Positions 1 through 5,725 are shown, counted from the first letter of the stretch. The stretch: DNA of 6,528 nucleotides from Desulfosarcina sp. (GCA_018224455.1 JAGTUY010000379.1:1-6528); one strand, 5' to 3'. Notes: generated by a model from the sequence alone, not told the origin. Translations and numbers: made by a program.

Positions 1-39
1 AGCCAAAAAGCGGACGCGAGCATGAAATGATATTTATTC
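1..39. other. Left flank outside the mobile element
   Basis: These 39 bases lie outside the left inverted repeat. If the element had inserted simply into the phospholipase C-like gene, the missing downstream part of that gene should start here on the minus strand. The minus-strand translations (one open frame gives CRINIISCSRPLFG) do not resemble the expected continuation. On the plus strand two frames end in early stops (AKKRTRA then TGA at 22-24; SQKADASMK then TGA at 28-30), so the 3' end of an unrelated plus-strand gene is possible. The stretch is too short to decide. Confidence 0.3.
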
Positions 40-88
40 TACAGCGCTCAGATAAATTGATACGCTTTTTTTCAGATAAACTGAGACG
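40..88 (+). repeat. Left element end: two tandem end repeats
   Basis: The outer copy at 47-64 reads CTCAGATAAATTGATACG and the inner copy at 71-88 reads TTCAGATAAACTGAGACG, exactly 24 bp apart. The outer copy is preceded by the palindrome AGCGCT (43-48), which also occurs at the other end. The inner copy has dyad symmetry (TCAG, five-base centre, CTGA), as expected for a site bound by a dimer. Paired, regularly spaced repeats at each end are typical of IS21-type and Mu/Tn7-type transposase binding sites. Confidence 0.85.
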
Positions 89-109
89 TTGGTTCGCACG
101 TCAACCAAC
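88..109. repeat. Inverted repeat next to the left element end
   Basis: GTTGGTT (88-94) and AACCAAC (103-109) form a perfect 7-bp stem with an 8-base loop, directly inside the inner left end repeat. No T run follows on the minus strand, so it is not a standard intrinsic terminator. It could be a protein-binding dyad or a weak hairpin shielding the operon end. Confidence 0.4.
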
Positions 110-263
110 AGATGAGATCGATCCAACCCCGCTACCCCGCCCAACAGAATAAAAGACTACCCCGCCTGCCGCTTATCCCGCTGCAAGAAAAAGCATATCG
201 ACAGCTCGATGAAAGTGTGGTCAAAAAGTAGATTGTCGCGGACAGAGCTTCAACAAGAATGGA
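89..263. other. Non-coding left end region of the element
   Basis: About 175 bases lie between the left end repeats and the stop of the CHC2 gene. There is no convincing gene on either strand: the longest plus-strand frame (ending TAG at 229-231) has no ribosome-binding site and no recognisable product. The region contains an inverted repeat (88-109) and a 10-bp direct repeat (CTACCCCGCC at 132-141 and 157-166). No intrinsic terminator with a T tract was found downstream of the operon. Confidence 0.5.
132..166 (+). repeat. Short direct repeat CTACCCCGCC
   Basis: Two identical 10-bp copies start 25 bp apart (132-141 and 157-166) in the left non-coding region. The pitch is close to the 24-bp pitch of the end repeats but the sequence is unrelated. 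The repeat may be chance in C-rich DNA. Confidence 0.3.
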
Positions 264-851
264 TTATTTGGAAGGGCGTATGGCGGTAATCGTTCGGGTG
301 AGTTTTTGGATTTGACGGCCCAGCTGGTCCAACTGCATCTCCAGCTTTGCGATTCGATCTTCATTGGCTTTTTCCAAAACTACGATTGGTTTTTTTTCTG
401 GCCGGCCATCGTCTGAAGAAAGGACGTCGCCAAGAATCTTTGCGATGTGGCACGGTCCTTTGTCAGGTTTTCCTGAAAGCGGTTTGTCTTTAGGACGACA
501 ATCACTTTTGGGATTGTTGCCGGATACGACCTGGTGAATACCTGGTTTAGGACGTGAGACGTCTTTTTGAAGGACCGATTGCAAAAACTTTGCGCTATGG
601 ACAAAATCGGTTTGTCGGATCAGCATCACCAGATCGATGGTGTTAAAATTCTTTTCGCAGGCAAAACATCTGGCCAGATTGGTCTTTGGATTCACGGCGG
701 TGTTAAACCCTTGGCACAAGGGGCACATAAAACGAAAGCAGCCTTGGGTCACCCGACATGGGATACGCAACGTTTTTTCGATCAGCATCTGCACATCGAT
801 CTCATTGCGCAGGGTATAAAGCGCGCTTTTAGAAAAACAGTGACCCGTCAT
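264..851 (-). CDS. CHC2-type zinc-finger protein with coiled-coil tail
   Basis: A 195-residue protein. Residues about 18-78 resemble the zinc-binding domain of DnaG primases: a CPLC motif (C43, C46), then a spacer, CFAC (C62, C65), and a following NTIDLVM stretch like the 'GNAIDFLM' of primase CHC2 fingers. Here all four metal ligands are cysteines; the usual histidine is replaced. No TOPRIM or polymerase domain follows. Instead there is a lysine/proline-rich linker (about 98-160) and a heptad-patterned helix (about 160-190) that could dimerise. It is not a primase; a DNA-binding or protein-docking accessory role in transposition is inferred. The ATG is one base downstream of the IstB-like stop (TAA C ATG), indicating translational coupling. 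It is the last gene of the element operon. Function is unknown. Confidence 0.8.
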   Translation of the reverse strand: MTGHCFSKSALYTLRNEIDVQMLIEKTLRIPCRVTQGCFRFMCPLCQGFNTAVNPKTNLARCFACEKNFNTIDLVMLIRQTDFVHSAKFLQSVLQKDVSRPKPGIHQVVSGNNPKSDCRPKDKPLSGKPDKGPCHIAKILGDVLSSDDGRPEKKPIVVLEKANEDRIAKLEMQLDQLGRQIQKLTRTITAIRPSK

Positions 852-852
852 G

Positions 853-1593
853 TTACGTGACCGGATCGAGCTTGGGACGTAAACTGACGCAGTTTTTCAT
901 GTTGATCACATGACTGTTTTCGGTCAACCGGTCGATCAGAGCGGCGGTCAGGTGGTCGTTTTTCAAAAAAGACGACCATTGAGAGAACCCGAGGTTGGAG
1001 GTGATCAGCGTGGTCTTTTTCTTATGCCGCTTGTTCATCAGGGTAAAAAACAGTCCGACCTGCACTGGCTCGACCTCCACATAACCCAGCTCGTCGATGA
1101 CAAGGCAATCGGCAGCGGCAAACGATTTGATGACACGGGCTTCCGTGTGGTCGGCCACCGACTGGTAAAGCAGTTCGACCAACTCGGCAAACGCGACAAA
1201 CCGGCCGTTGTATCCGCAATCGATGGCGTGGGTGAGAAAAGCGGTGGCAAGACCCGTTTTTCCGGTACCGGTTGGCCCCATGAAGATCACGTTGCGGCAT
1301 TTTTCCATGTAATCGAACCGGTCATACAGGTTCACGATTTTCTTTTTGTTCAGCTTCGGCTGGCGGTCAAAAGGAAAGGTCTCGATCACGAACTTTTCCG
1401 GTATCCTGGCACGGGCCAGCCGCATCTTTCGGGCGTTTTCCCTTTTGATTTTGTACTCCTGCTCGACGACGTATTCGAGCAGCCGCGCATGGGAGTAATT
1501 GCCCTTTTGGGCGATGGAAAGATACCGGTCCCAGTTGGCCAGAAGCCCGCCGAGCCGGATATACTTGAGCATTTGTTCCCGTTTGTCATCCAT
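853..1593 (-). CDS. istB: IstB-like AAA+ ATPase (transposition helper)
   Basis: This is the ATP-dependent regulator of an IS21-type transposase. In IS21, IstB assembles on target DNA and activates IstA for strand transfer. Counting from the ATG at 1591-1593 (246 residues), Walker A is GPTGTGKT at 106-113, Walker B is LVIDELGY at 164-171, and a sensor-1-like TSNLGFSQW is at 198-206. A DRL motif with its arginine near the C-terminus follows. The N-terminal helical region (about 1-70) is the usual IstB DNA/partner-binding part. Length is near the family norm of about 250. A longer frame starts at 1617, but only the 1593 start has a good Shine-Dalgarno (AGAGGA, about 6 bases upstream). It overlaps the transposase stop by 8 bases (ATGGATGA), the coupled arrangement normal for istA-istB. 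Confidence 0.93.
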   Translation of the reverse strand: MDDKREQMLKYIRLGGLLANWDRYLSIAQKGNYSHARLLEYVVEQEYKIKRENARKMRLARARIPEKFVIETFPFDRQPKLNKKKIVNLYDRFDYMEKCRNVIFMGPTGTGKTGLATAFLTHAIDCGYNGRFVAFAELVELLYQSVADHTEARVIKSFAAADCLVIDELGYVEVEPVQVGLFFTLMNKRHKKKTTLITSNLGFSQWSSFLKNDHLTAALIDRLTENSHVINMKNCVSLRPKLDPVT

Positions 1594-3085
1594 CGTCGTC
1601 CTCTGTGGTGTTGTCATACACGTTCAGATCGACATCATCGGCAAAATAGCCTTCGACGTAGGCATCTCTTTTTTCCAACTGCCGGTCGATCGGCGGTAGC
1701 GGCAATTGGATGTTTGCGGCCGTCAACTGCAGCGTGGCGATGCGTTCGACGGTTTTGATGTCCGTGATCCGGTATTTTAACGAACGGCGAACGGTTTTGG
1801 TAAACACCTCAAGGGCCATTTTTCGATACAACCCATACAATGCGCGGATGAACCGGTGTTTTTGTTTGACGCCGTTTTGGATGGCAAAGGTAAGATACGC
1901 ATCGATTTCTTTGGCTGCCTTGCGTAAGATCTCCTCTTGCTTGGTCGTGGGTCTTTTGCGGTTTTTGGGCATGTGCGATTGTATTTGTTGGCCTTCAGGG
2001 GGGATGCGCTTATTTTTAACGCCATCTTTCGGTATCCGGTAGCGACCCAGCAGCTTGCGGTTGCGGTAAATCATCAGATGCCGGGCATATTGCAGCACCT
2101 TCACATCGTGGCGTTTGGTGCCGGGTATCCAGTAATAATTGCCATCAACGGCTGCGTACCCGTACTGGTCGGTGCCCCGTTGAAGCACAAGGTAGGGGGC
2201 CGGGACATAGGCGGGCAGCTTTTTCAGATACGGTTTTTCATACGCAAACACCCGGGCGGGGATCAAACGGGTCTTGGTGGTGGGCCTGTTGGCCATCCGG
2301 ACCGTTGCCCATTCAAACGCCTGGCGGTTCATATCTTCAAGATCGGCAAACTCGCGGCCAGGAAAAAAATTGGTCTCAACCGTATAAAACCCGCGTTCAT
2401 TGCCGGCTTTCCGGTTCGCGTGCCCTTTCTCATGGCAGATAAATTCAAAGAAGTATTGCTTGGCAAATTGAATCATTTCAGGGTGTATCACCGCGGTTTT
2501 GCCCGTGCCGTAAAGACGGGCCAAATTCGTGTTGTCAATGATGCACTCGGCTGCCGCATATTGCCAAAAGGTCAGCGCTTCATGAAGAAAACACTTCATC
2601 GCAAACCGGTCAAACGCCCGATAGAATTTCAAGTATTTGAGCTTGCAGTAACGAAAATACAAAAGGCTGCCCTGTACCAGAACCGGCGTGTTGGCAAATT
2701 TGACCCGATACGGGGAGGTGTCGTGCTGCATCTCGGCACCAGGCTGGTCAGGCTCCTGGCCACAGCGTTTTTTCCGTCTTTTCCCAAAGCCAAGCTCCCG
2801 GATGATCCGACTCAATGTCGAATAGCCGATATCGATGCCGTGCGCTTCACTGAGGATCTCGTGGGTGCGTTGAACACGGCCGTTGCACTTTAGATAAACC
2901 CGACTGACCAGTTCCGTGTCGATGTCGATTTTATCGCTACGGGTGGTCTGCGGCAGCTCGCCGTCCTGACCGATGATGGTGCGGACCGTATTGGTGCTGA
3001 GGTTCATGCGCCGGGCAAGCTCCCGGATCCCCATGCCCTGTCGATGCAGAAGATAAATTGCTTTACGCTTGTCCGGTTCGATCAT
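1586..3085 (-). CDS. istA: IS21-family IstA-like DDE transposase
   Basis: A 499-residue integrase-fold transposase. An N-terminal helix-turn-helix (about 10-40, RELARRMNLSTNTVRTII) is followed by a second DNA-binding helical region (about 56-100). The catalytic core has D122 (in MQHD), D184 (in IIDN) and E230 (in AGNERG), aligning with the D, DN and KVER signatures of IstA. After the glutamate the FPGREFADLEDMNRQ and TRLIPARVF...LKKLP blocks match the usual IS21 order. A Mu-type beta-barrel segment (about 305-322, YGYAAVDGNYYWIP) comes next. The C-terminus is very basic and longer than in small IS21 members. The region around the first aspartate differs from the common QVDWG, so this is a divergent branch. 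The ATG overlaps the ParB-like stop by 23 bases and has only a weak Shine-Dalgarno, suggesting coupled translation. No frameshift or internal stop; it looks active. Confidence 0.93.
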   Translation of the reverse strand: MIEPDKRKAIYLLHRQGMGIRELARRMNLSTNTVRTIIGQDGELPQTTRSDKIDIDTELVSRVYLKCNGRVQRTHEILSEAHGIDIGYSTLSRIIRELGFGKRRKKRCGQEPDQPGAEMQHDTSPYRVKFANTPVLVQGSLLYFRYCKLKYLKFYRAFDRFAMKCFLHEALTFWQYAAAECIIDNTNLARLYGTGKTAVIHPEMIQFAKQYFFEFICHEKGHANRKAGNERGFYTVETNFFPGREFADLEDMNRQAFEWATVRMANRPTTKTRLIPARVFAYEKPYLKKLPAYVPAPYLVLQRGTDQYGYAAVDGNYYWIPGTKRHDVKVLQYARHLMIYRNRKLLGRYRIPKDGVKNKRIPPEGQQIQSHMPKNRKRPTTKQEEILRKAAKEIDAYLTFAIQNGVKQKHRFIRALYGLYRKMALEVFTKTVRRSLKYRITDIKTVERIATLQLTAANIQLPLPPIDRQLEKRDAYVEGYFADDVDLNVYDNTTEDDDG

Positions 3086-3962
3086 GAAATTGCCGTATCG
3101 CCTGGGTAAATGGGGCCAATTGTCTCAAAATGCCGCCGGTTAAAAGGTTGGCCTGAGCAAAAAAACCGCTCGTGGTCAATCGTTTATCCTGAGTTTTGCA
3201 TCTGACCCGTTGCATGTATTTTTGCGTGACCTCAAGATCTTTGAGCATCTGCCTTTCCAACTCGGTGCAATCGCCGGTATTGGACGATGTCTGTTTCAAC
3301 CGGCTCAGTGCCCATAAGATATCGCCGTCTTTAATCTGCCGTCGCAGCTCATCACCGCCTTTAAAGTAACCATGGGCCAAAATCTCTATGTCCCGGATGC
3401 TTAATTGTTTACCGGCCACCGCTCCGACAAATTCGTCGACCTCTTTTTTGTTCACACCGTTCATACGTATGAACGGACGAAGGGTGTACATGTAGGCGTA
3501 GACAGGAAATTTCCCGTCAAATATCTTGCCCATTACCAATGGGCTCATCTGGCCGATGAGGCCAACGCGCATGCCCACCCACCCTTTGCTTTTGTCCACA
3601 AGACCTGCAATCTCAGATACCGACATGTGGTGAACGCTTTTCAGTTCGTCCATCAGTTTGGCCTGCTCCAGGATGCCCAGGCTTGTCGCATTGGACATAC
3701 GGATCAGTTCGACAATGCCGTTGACCTTATCACAGCCTAACGAACGGTAAGGCACGATGCCAACCCCCAGCTTTTGGGCGCATCGATAGCGTTTGAAGCC
3801 GTCGAGCAATATTCGACCCTGCTCGTTATCAATGCCACAAAGCGGATCGCGGATGCCTTTTTCCAAAATCGACAACAGCATGGCCTTCTCGGCGCCAGGG
3901 CTCCGCATTCGGCAGCCCTGGTAACGCAAGTCCAAACTGTTTATCTCCACTTGTTGGACCAT
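3063..3962 (-). CDS. ParB-like protein of the mobile element
   Basis: A 299-residue protein with a ParB N-terminal (ParB/Sulfiredoxin-like) fold. EINSLDLRY at 6-14 corresponds to the opening strand. ILLDGFKRYRCAQKLG at 51-66 corresponds to the ParB 'GERRxRA' nucleotide-contact box, here degenerate (DGFKRYRCA). A helix-turn-helix follows at about 113-137 (SVSEIAGLVDKSKGWVGMRV), matching the ParB central DNA-binding domain. The C-terminal 100 residues are helical, charged and unrecognised. There is no ParA partner, so classical plasmid partition is unlikely. ParB-type CTP clamps bind specific DNA sites and spread, so a role at the element ends or as an operon regulator is inferred. A start 14 codons further upstream (4004) is possible, but the ATG at 3960-3962 has AAAGGA seven bases upstream. 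It lies 10 bases after the zinc-ribbon stop. Confidence 0.87.
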   Translation of the reverse strand: MVQQVEINSLDLRYQGCRMRSPGAEKAMLLSILEKGIRDPLCGIDNEQGRILLDGFKRYRCAQKLGVGIVPYRSLGCDKVNGIVELIRMSNATSLGILEQAKLMDELKSVHHMSVSEIAGLVDKSKGWVGMRVGLIGQMSPLVMGKIFDGKFPVYAYMYTLRPFIRMNGVNKKEVDEFVGAVAGKQLSIRDIEILAHGYFKGGDELRRQIKDGDILWALSRLKQTSSNTGDCTELERQMLKDLEVTQKYMQRVRCKTQDKRLTTSGFFAQANLLTGGILRQLAPFTQAIRQFHDRTGQA

Positions 3963-3972
3963 TTGTCGTCCT

Positions 3973-4565
3973 TTATGGTGGTTTTTCCTGAAGACTCGGC
4001 ACACCGTAGGGCAATTTTATGCAACAGTCGATGCTGTGTTGTCTCAATATCGTATCCAGCATGGCCAAAACCTCTGATAAACCAACCCAACGGCCCTCTA
4101 TCAGACTACAAACCAGCTGGATGTGACCCACTATTGCACCGTCAACCGTACATCCGTCCTCCTTTTCTTCAGGGCCTGGTTCCGACAAATCGTTTTGTCG
4201 GCTGCGCACGGCATTCAAACGCTTTTTCTTTTCCTTGCCTTCTTTGGACCGATAATATTCGGTGCTTCTTTGGTTTGAATTTTTCCGCCGGTGTGCCTCC
4301 CGGCAGCCGAAAGGGCAACCAAGATCGATGCGCCCTGCATTACGCGCATGCGTGAAAAATAAAATCCCGCAATGCTTACATCGTGTCAGATATCTTTTAA
4401 GGTGGGGGTGTTGCTTGAGGATGGAGCGGATCGTCCAATAATACTCGGCAACGATACCGCAGATCTCTTTTTTGCGGTACCAGTCAGAAATGAATTGAAA
4501 ACAAGGCTGTAACTGTATTACAAAAAAGCCAAGTGCTCACTTATGTCGCTGATGTATTTGGGCAT
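3973..4565 (-). CDS. Zinc-ribbon protein, N-terminus in another frame (-1 frameshift)
   Basis: A frame open from 4536 to 3973 encodes a clear zinc-binding protein but contains no ATG, GTG or TTG before 4218, which lies beyond the zinc motif. Just upstream, an ATG at 4563-4565 with purine-rich leader AAGGACAACGAGGGT starts MPKYISDISEHLA and stops at TAA 4518-4520. The two frames meet at a T6 run (plus-strand A6, 4522-4527). Re-reading one T gives a continuous 197-residue protein. The zinc site would be C63, C66, C84, C88 (CKHC...CPFGC), followed by a basic stretch (REAHRRK, then KEKKK). The C-terminal part (about 125-197) is acidic then hydrophobic and unrecognised. The local sequence T TTT TTG fits a -1 slippery heptamer; a one-base deletion is equally possible. 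First gene of the element operon; stop 10 bases before the ParB-like start. Function unknown; nucleic-acid binding inferred. Confidence 0.72.
4521..4527 (-). other. Candidate -1 frameshift site T TTT TTG
   Basis: In the frame of the ATG at 4563-4565 the codons are GCT TTT TTG TAA. A slip of one base back on the T6 run gives GCT TTT TTT GTA and leads directly into the zinc-ribbon frame. The heptamer has the X XXY YYZ form used for programmed -1 frameshifting, and T6 runs also permit transcriptional slippage. I did not find a convincing stimulatory hairpin in the next 30 bases. Confidence 0.45.
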
Positions 4566-4600
4566 ACCCTCGTTGTCCTTACGTTTATTTGGCGATAAAC

Positions 4601-4630
4601 AAAGTACAACGGGGGTTCTTTTTTTGTAAA
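4601..4630 (-). promoter_or_regulatory. Candidate sigma-70-like promoter of the element operon
   Basis: On the minus strand TTTACA (4630-4625) lies 18 bases upstream of TACTTT (4606-4601). The -35 matches consensus at five of six positions; the -10 is weak. It would start transcription near 4594, about 30 bases before the zinc-ribbon ATG, which is the correct place and direction for the five-gene operon. This is pattern matching only. Confidence 0.33.
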
Positions 4631-4632
4631 GC

Positions 4633-4650
4633 CTGAATCTTTTCTGAATC
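4633..4650 (-). promoter_or_regulatory. Helically phased direct repeat GATTCAG, possible operator
   Basis: Two perfect 7-bp copies (plus strand CTGAATC at 4633-4639 and 4644-4650) are 11 bp apart, about one DNA turn. They sit just upstream of the candidate -35 box and between the end repeats and the operon. This is a plausible binding site for an element-encoded regulator such as the ParB-like or zinc-ribbon protein. No binding evidence exists in the sequence itself. Confidence 0.35.
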
Positions 4651-4681
4651 AATCTCAACGGCAGGATATTCTTGAAAACAG

Positions 4682-4730
4682 TGTCTCAGTTTAGCTGAGC
4701 ATAGCTGTGTCAATTTAGCTGAGCGCTATA
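4682..4730 (-). repeat. Right element end: two tandem end repeats (inverted)
   Basis: On the minus strand the outer copy (4723 down to 4706) reads CTCAGCTAAATTGACACA and the inner copy (4699 down to 4682) reads CTCAGCTAAACTGAGACA. Their pitch is 24 bp, identical to the left end. The palindrome AGCGCT at 4722-4727 precedes the outer copy as on the left. The inner copy has 5-bp dyad arms (CTCAG / CTGAG). The outer copy supplies the TGA (4710-4712) that ends the interrupted phospholipase C-like frame. Confidence 0.87.
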
Positions 4731-5075
4731 GACGGACGACTGGCCGGAGAACCAGAAATCATCCAGACCGGCCTGGCCCCATGAATCGATGGGATAGATG
4801 GGGTTGTGGAAGTGGTTGCGAAAGCGGGGGAATTTGTCTTCGTCTTCCGATCCTTGCATAATCCATTCAAAAACTATTTTTCCTCCAACTACTTCTTCGA
4901 TACCATTGTCATAACCTAAATTATCTATGAAAATTTGGTTCGTTAATGTGGCGTTATAAATTGCTGTTTTGCTCAGAATTGGATGTACATCACTATCATC
5001 CCATGAGTAATTGATTGAAGGAAAAAAGAGCATTGTGACTAACCAAAAGAAAAATATCTTCATTATGCTATTCAT
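4731..5075 (-). pseudogene. Zinc-dependent phospholipase C-like secreted protein, interrupted by the element
   Basis: The N-terminal fragment (about 115 host-encoded residues) has a hydrophobic signal peptide (about 5-23) and a mature start near SWDDSDVHP. H31 (in VHPILSKTAI), the acidic SEDED run (76-80) and RNHFHNP (86-92) resemble the metal-ligand region of zinc-dependent phospholipase C/S1-P1-fold proteins, in which an N-terminal Trp/His and an NHFH-type block are conserved. The expected second half, with further ligands, is missing: the frame enters the element's inverted repeat after SSVY and stops at TGA 4710-4712. The start ATG (5073-5075) has an AGGTG Shine-Dalgarno six bases upstream that overlaps the preceding gene's tandem TAA TAG stop, so it was co-translated with the lipoprotein gene. 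The family assignment is moderate and from memory; the truncated product is probably inactive. Confidence 0.7.
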
Positions 5076-5340
5076 TGAAACACCTATTAGTTAGTGCCAT
5101 GGATTTGTTTGTTGACTTCTTCTCTTAATAATCGTTGCTTATTAATTGGAACATCGCTTCCAACATAAGGTATAAATCTCCTTCTACTTTGTCCTACTTG
5201 TAGCTTCTTCAAAGGTATTATGGCTTTTTCATCTTTCCATCGAATCCGTTCATCAGTTTTCAGTTCTTCCCAAGTACTTCTATCTAAATGGCCATAACCC
5301 ACCTTGATAATTACGATGTCCATTTTTTGAAGATGGGTCA
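4860..5340. other. AT-rich patch inside coding sequence
   Basis: Hand counts give 32% GC at 4861-4920, 33% at 5101-5160 and 38% at 5281-5340, against 60% at 4741-4800, 53% at 4801-4860, 53% at 5341-5400 and 60% at 5401-5460. The patch covers the C-terminal part of the lipoprotein and the N-terminal two thirds of the phospholipase C-like fragment without breaking either frame. Confidence 0.7.
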
Positions 5341-5725
5341 TGGCTCTTGGGCCCATACCCTTAATCGTGAATTCACCGTTCTCATCGGTCATTGTCTCTC
5401 GTGCATCATAGTATTCGTTCACCGGCCCCCCGGCGGTTCCATATTCCAGCCACCACACTCCAAGCACCACCGCACCCTCGATGGGCTGCAACGTGTCGGC
5501 GTCGATGACCTTGCCGTGATAGTCCCCCTCGTAGTAGGCGAGGCTTACGCATCCGCCGAAAAGCTGAAGAAGAACGACCATCAGCAACAGCCGGGCGGAT
5601 GAGATCGTGAGCTTGCCTGCTGCAGCGATTTTCGATCGCGCTTTTGGAATCAGCCGGGACCATCGTGCCTGGAAAGAGCATTTGTACGGTGCGTTGACAT
5701 CGAGGGGGTAAGCTGTTGGTTGCAT
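5087..5725 (-). CDS. Lipoprotein with carboxypeptidase-regulatory-like domain
   Basis: A 212-residue protein. An unusually long basic N-terminal region (1-45) precedes a hydrophobic segment (46-58) and the lipobox-like LFGGC with C59 as predicted lipidated residue, so the mature protein should be membrane-anchored in the envelope. GKVIDADTLQPIEGAVV (71-87) and TDENGEFTIKG (113-123) are the typical opening strand and the DxxGxF turn of CarboxypepD_reg-like beta sandwiches. The remaining charged C-terminus is unrecognised. The ATG at 5723-5725 is supported by GAAAGG about eight bases upstream; later Met codons would leave too short a signal. It follows the surface-protein gene by 32 bases and precedes the phospholipase C-like gene by 11. 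Base composition drops from about 60% to about 35% GC around 5340, in mid-gene. Substrate or partner unknown. Confidence 0.8.
   Translation of the reverse strand: MQPTAYPLDVNAPYKCSFQARWSRLIPKARSKIAAAGKLTISSARLLLMVVLLQLFGGCVSLAYYEGDYHGKVIDADTLQPIEGAVVLGVWWLEYGTAGGPVNEYYDARETMTDENGEFTIKGMGPRAMTHLQKMDIVIIKVGYGHLDRSTWEELKTDERIRWKDEKAIIPLKKLQVGQSRRRFIPYVGSDVPINKQRLLREEVNKQIHGTN

Larger units (their letters stand above)
4566..4681. other. Leader region between right end repeats and operon
   Basis: About 115 bases contain no gene. They hold the candidate promoter, the phased GATTCAG repeat, and the purine-rich leader AAGGACAACGAGGGT just before the zinc-ribbon start codon. Confidence 0.5.
40..4730 (-). 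mobile_element. IS21-related five-gene transposable element
   Basis: The element is bounded by imperfect terminal inverted repeats: 40-64 matches the reverse complement of 4706-4730 at 21 of 25 positions. Each end also has a second inner copy of the same motif. Between the ends, five minus-strand genes are packed almost without gaps: zinc ribbon, ParB-like, IstA-like DDE transposase, IstB-like ATPase, CHC2 zinc finger. The DDE transposase plus IstB pair is the defining IS21 arrangement; the other three genes are extra. The right end lies inside a phospholipase C-like reading frame, which runs into the inverted repeat and stops there. Exact boundaries are uncertain by a few bases because the repeats do not begin with the 5'-TG common in IS21, and no target-site duplication is visible. 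Confidence 0.88.

Noticed and set aside
88..109. Intrinsic terminator for the element operon
   Set aside because: The stem is only 7 bp and no T tract follows on the minus strand, so it is listed as an inverted repeat only.
85..231. Plus-strand open frame ending ...LIPLQEKAYRQLDESVVKK
   Set aside because: It begins right after the end repeat stop, lacks a ribosome-binding site and a recognisable product, and lies in the non-coding end of the element. It is probably chance.
910..1758. Long plus-strand open frame (282 codons)
   Set aside because: It is antisense to the IstB-like and transposase genes, whose motifs and coupling are clear. The translation is low-complexity shadow sequence with no family resemblance.
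1937..2893. Long plus-strand open frame (318 codons)
   Set aside because: It lies entirely antisense to the DDE transposase and has no recognisable domain.
3973..4218. Separate 81-codon gene starting at TTG 4218
   Set aside because: The same frame continues upstream through a strong zinc motif (CKHC...CPFGC), so this is only the C-terminal part of the zinc-ribbon gene.
3774..4355. Plus-strand open frame (193 codons)
   Set aside because: It is antisense to the ParB-like and zinc-ribbon genes, with no ribosome-binding site or motif.
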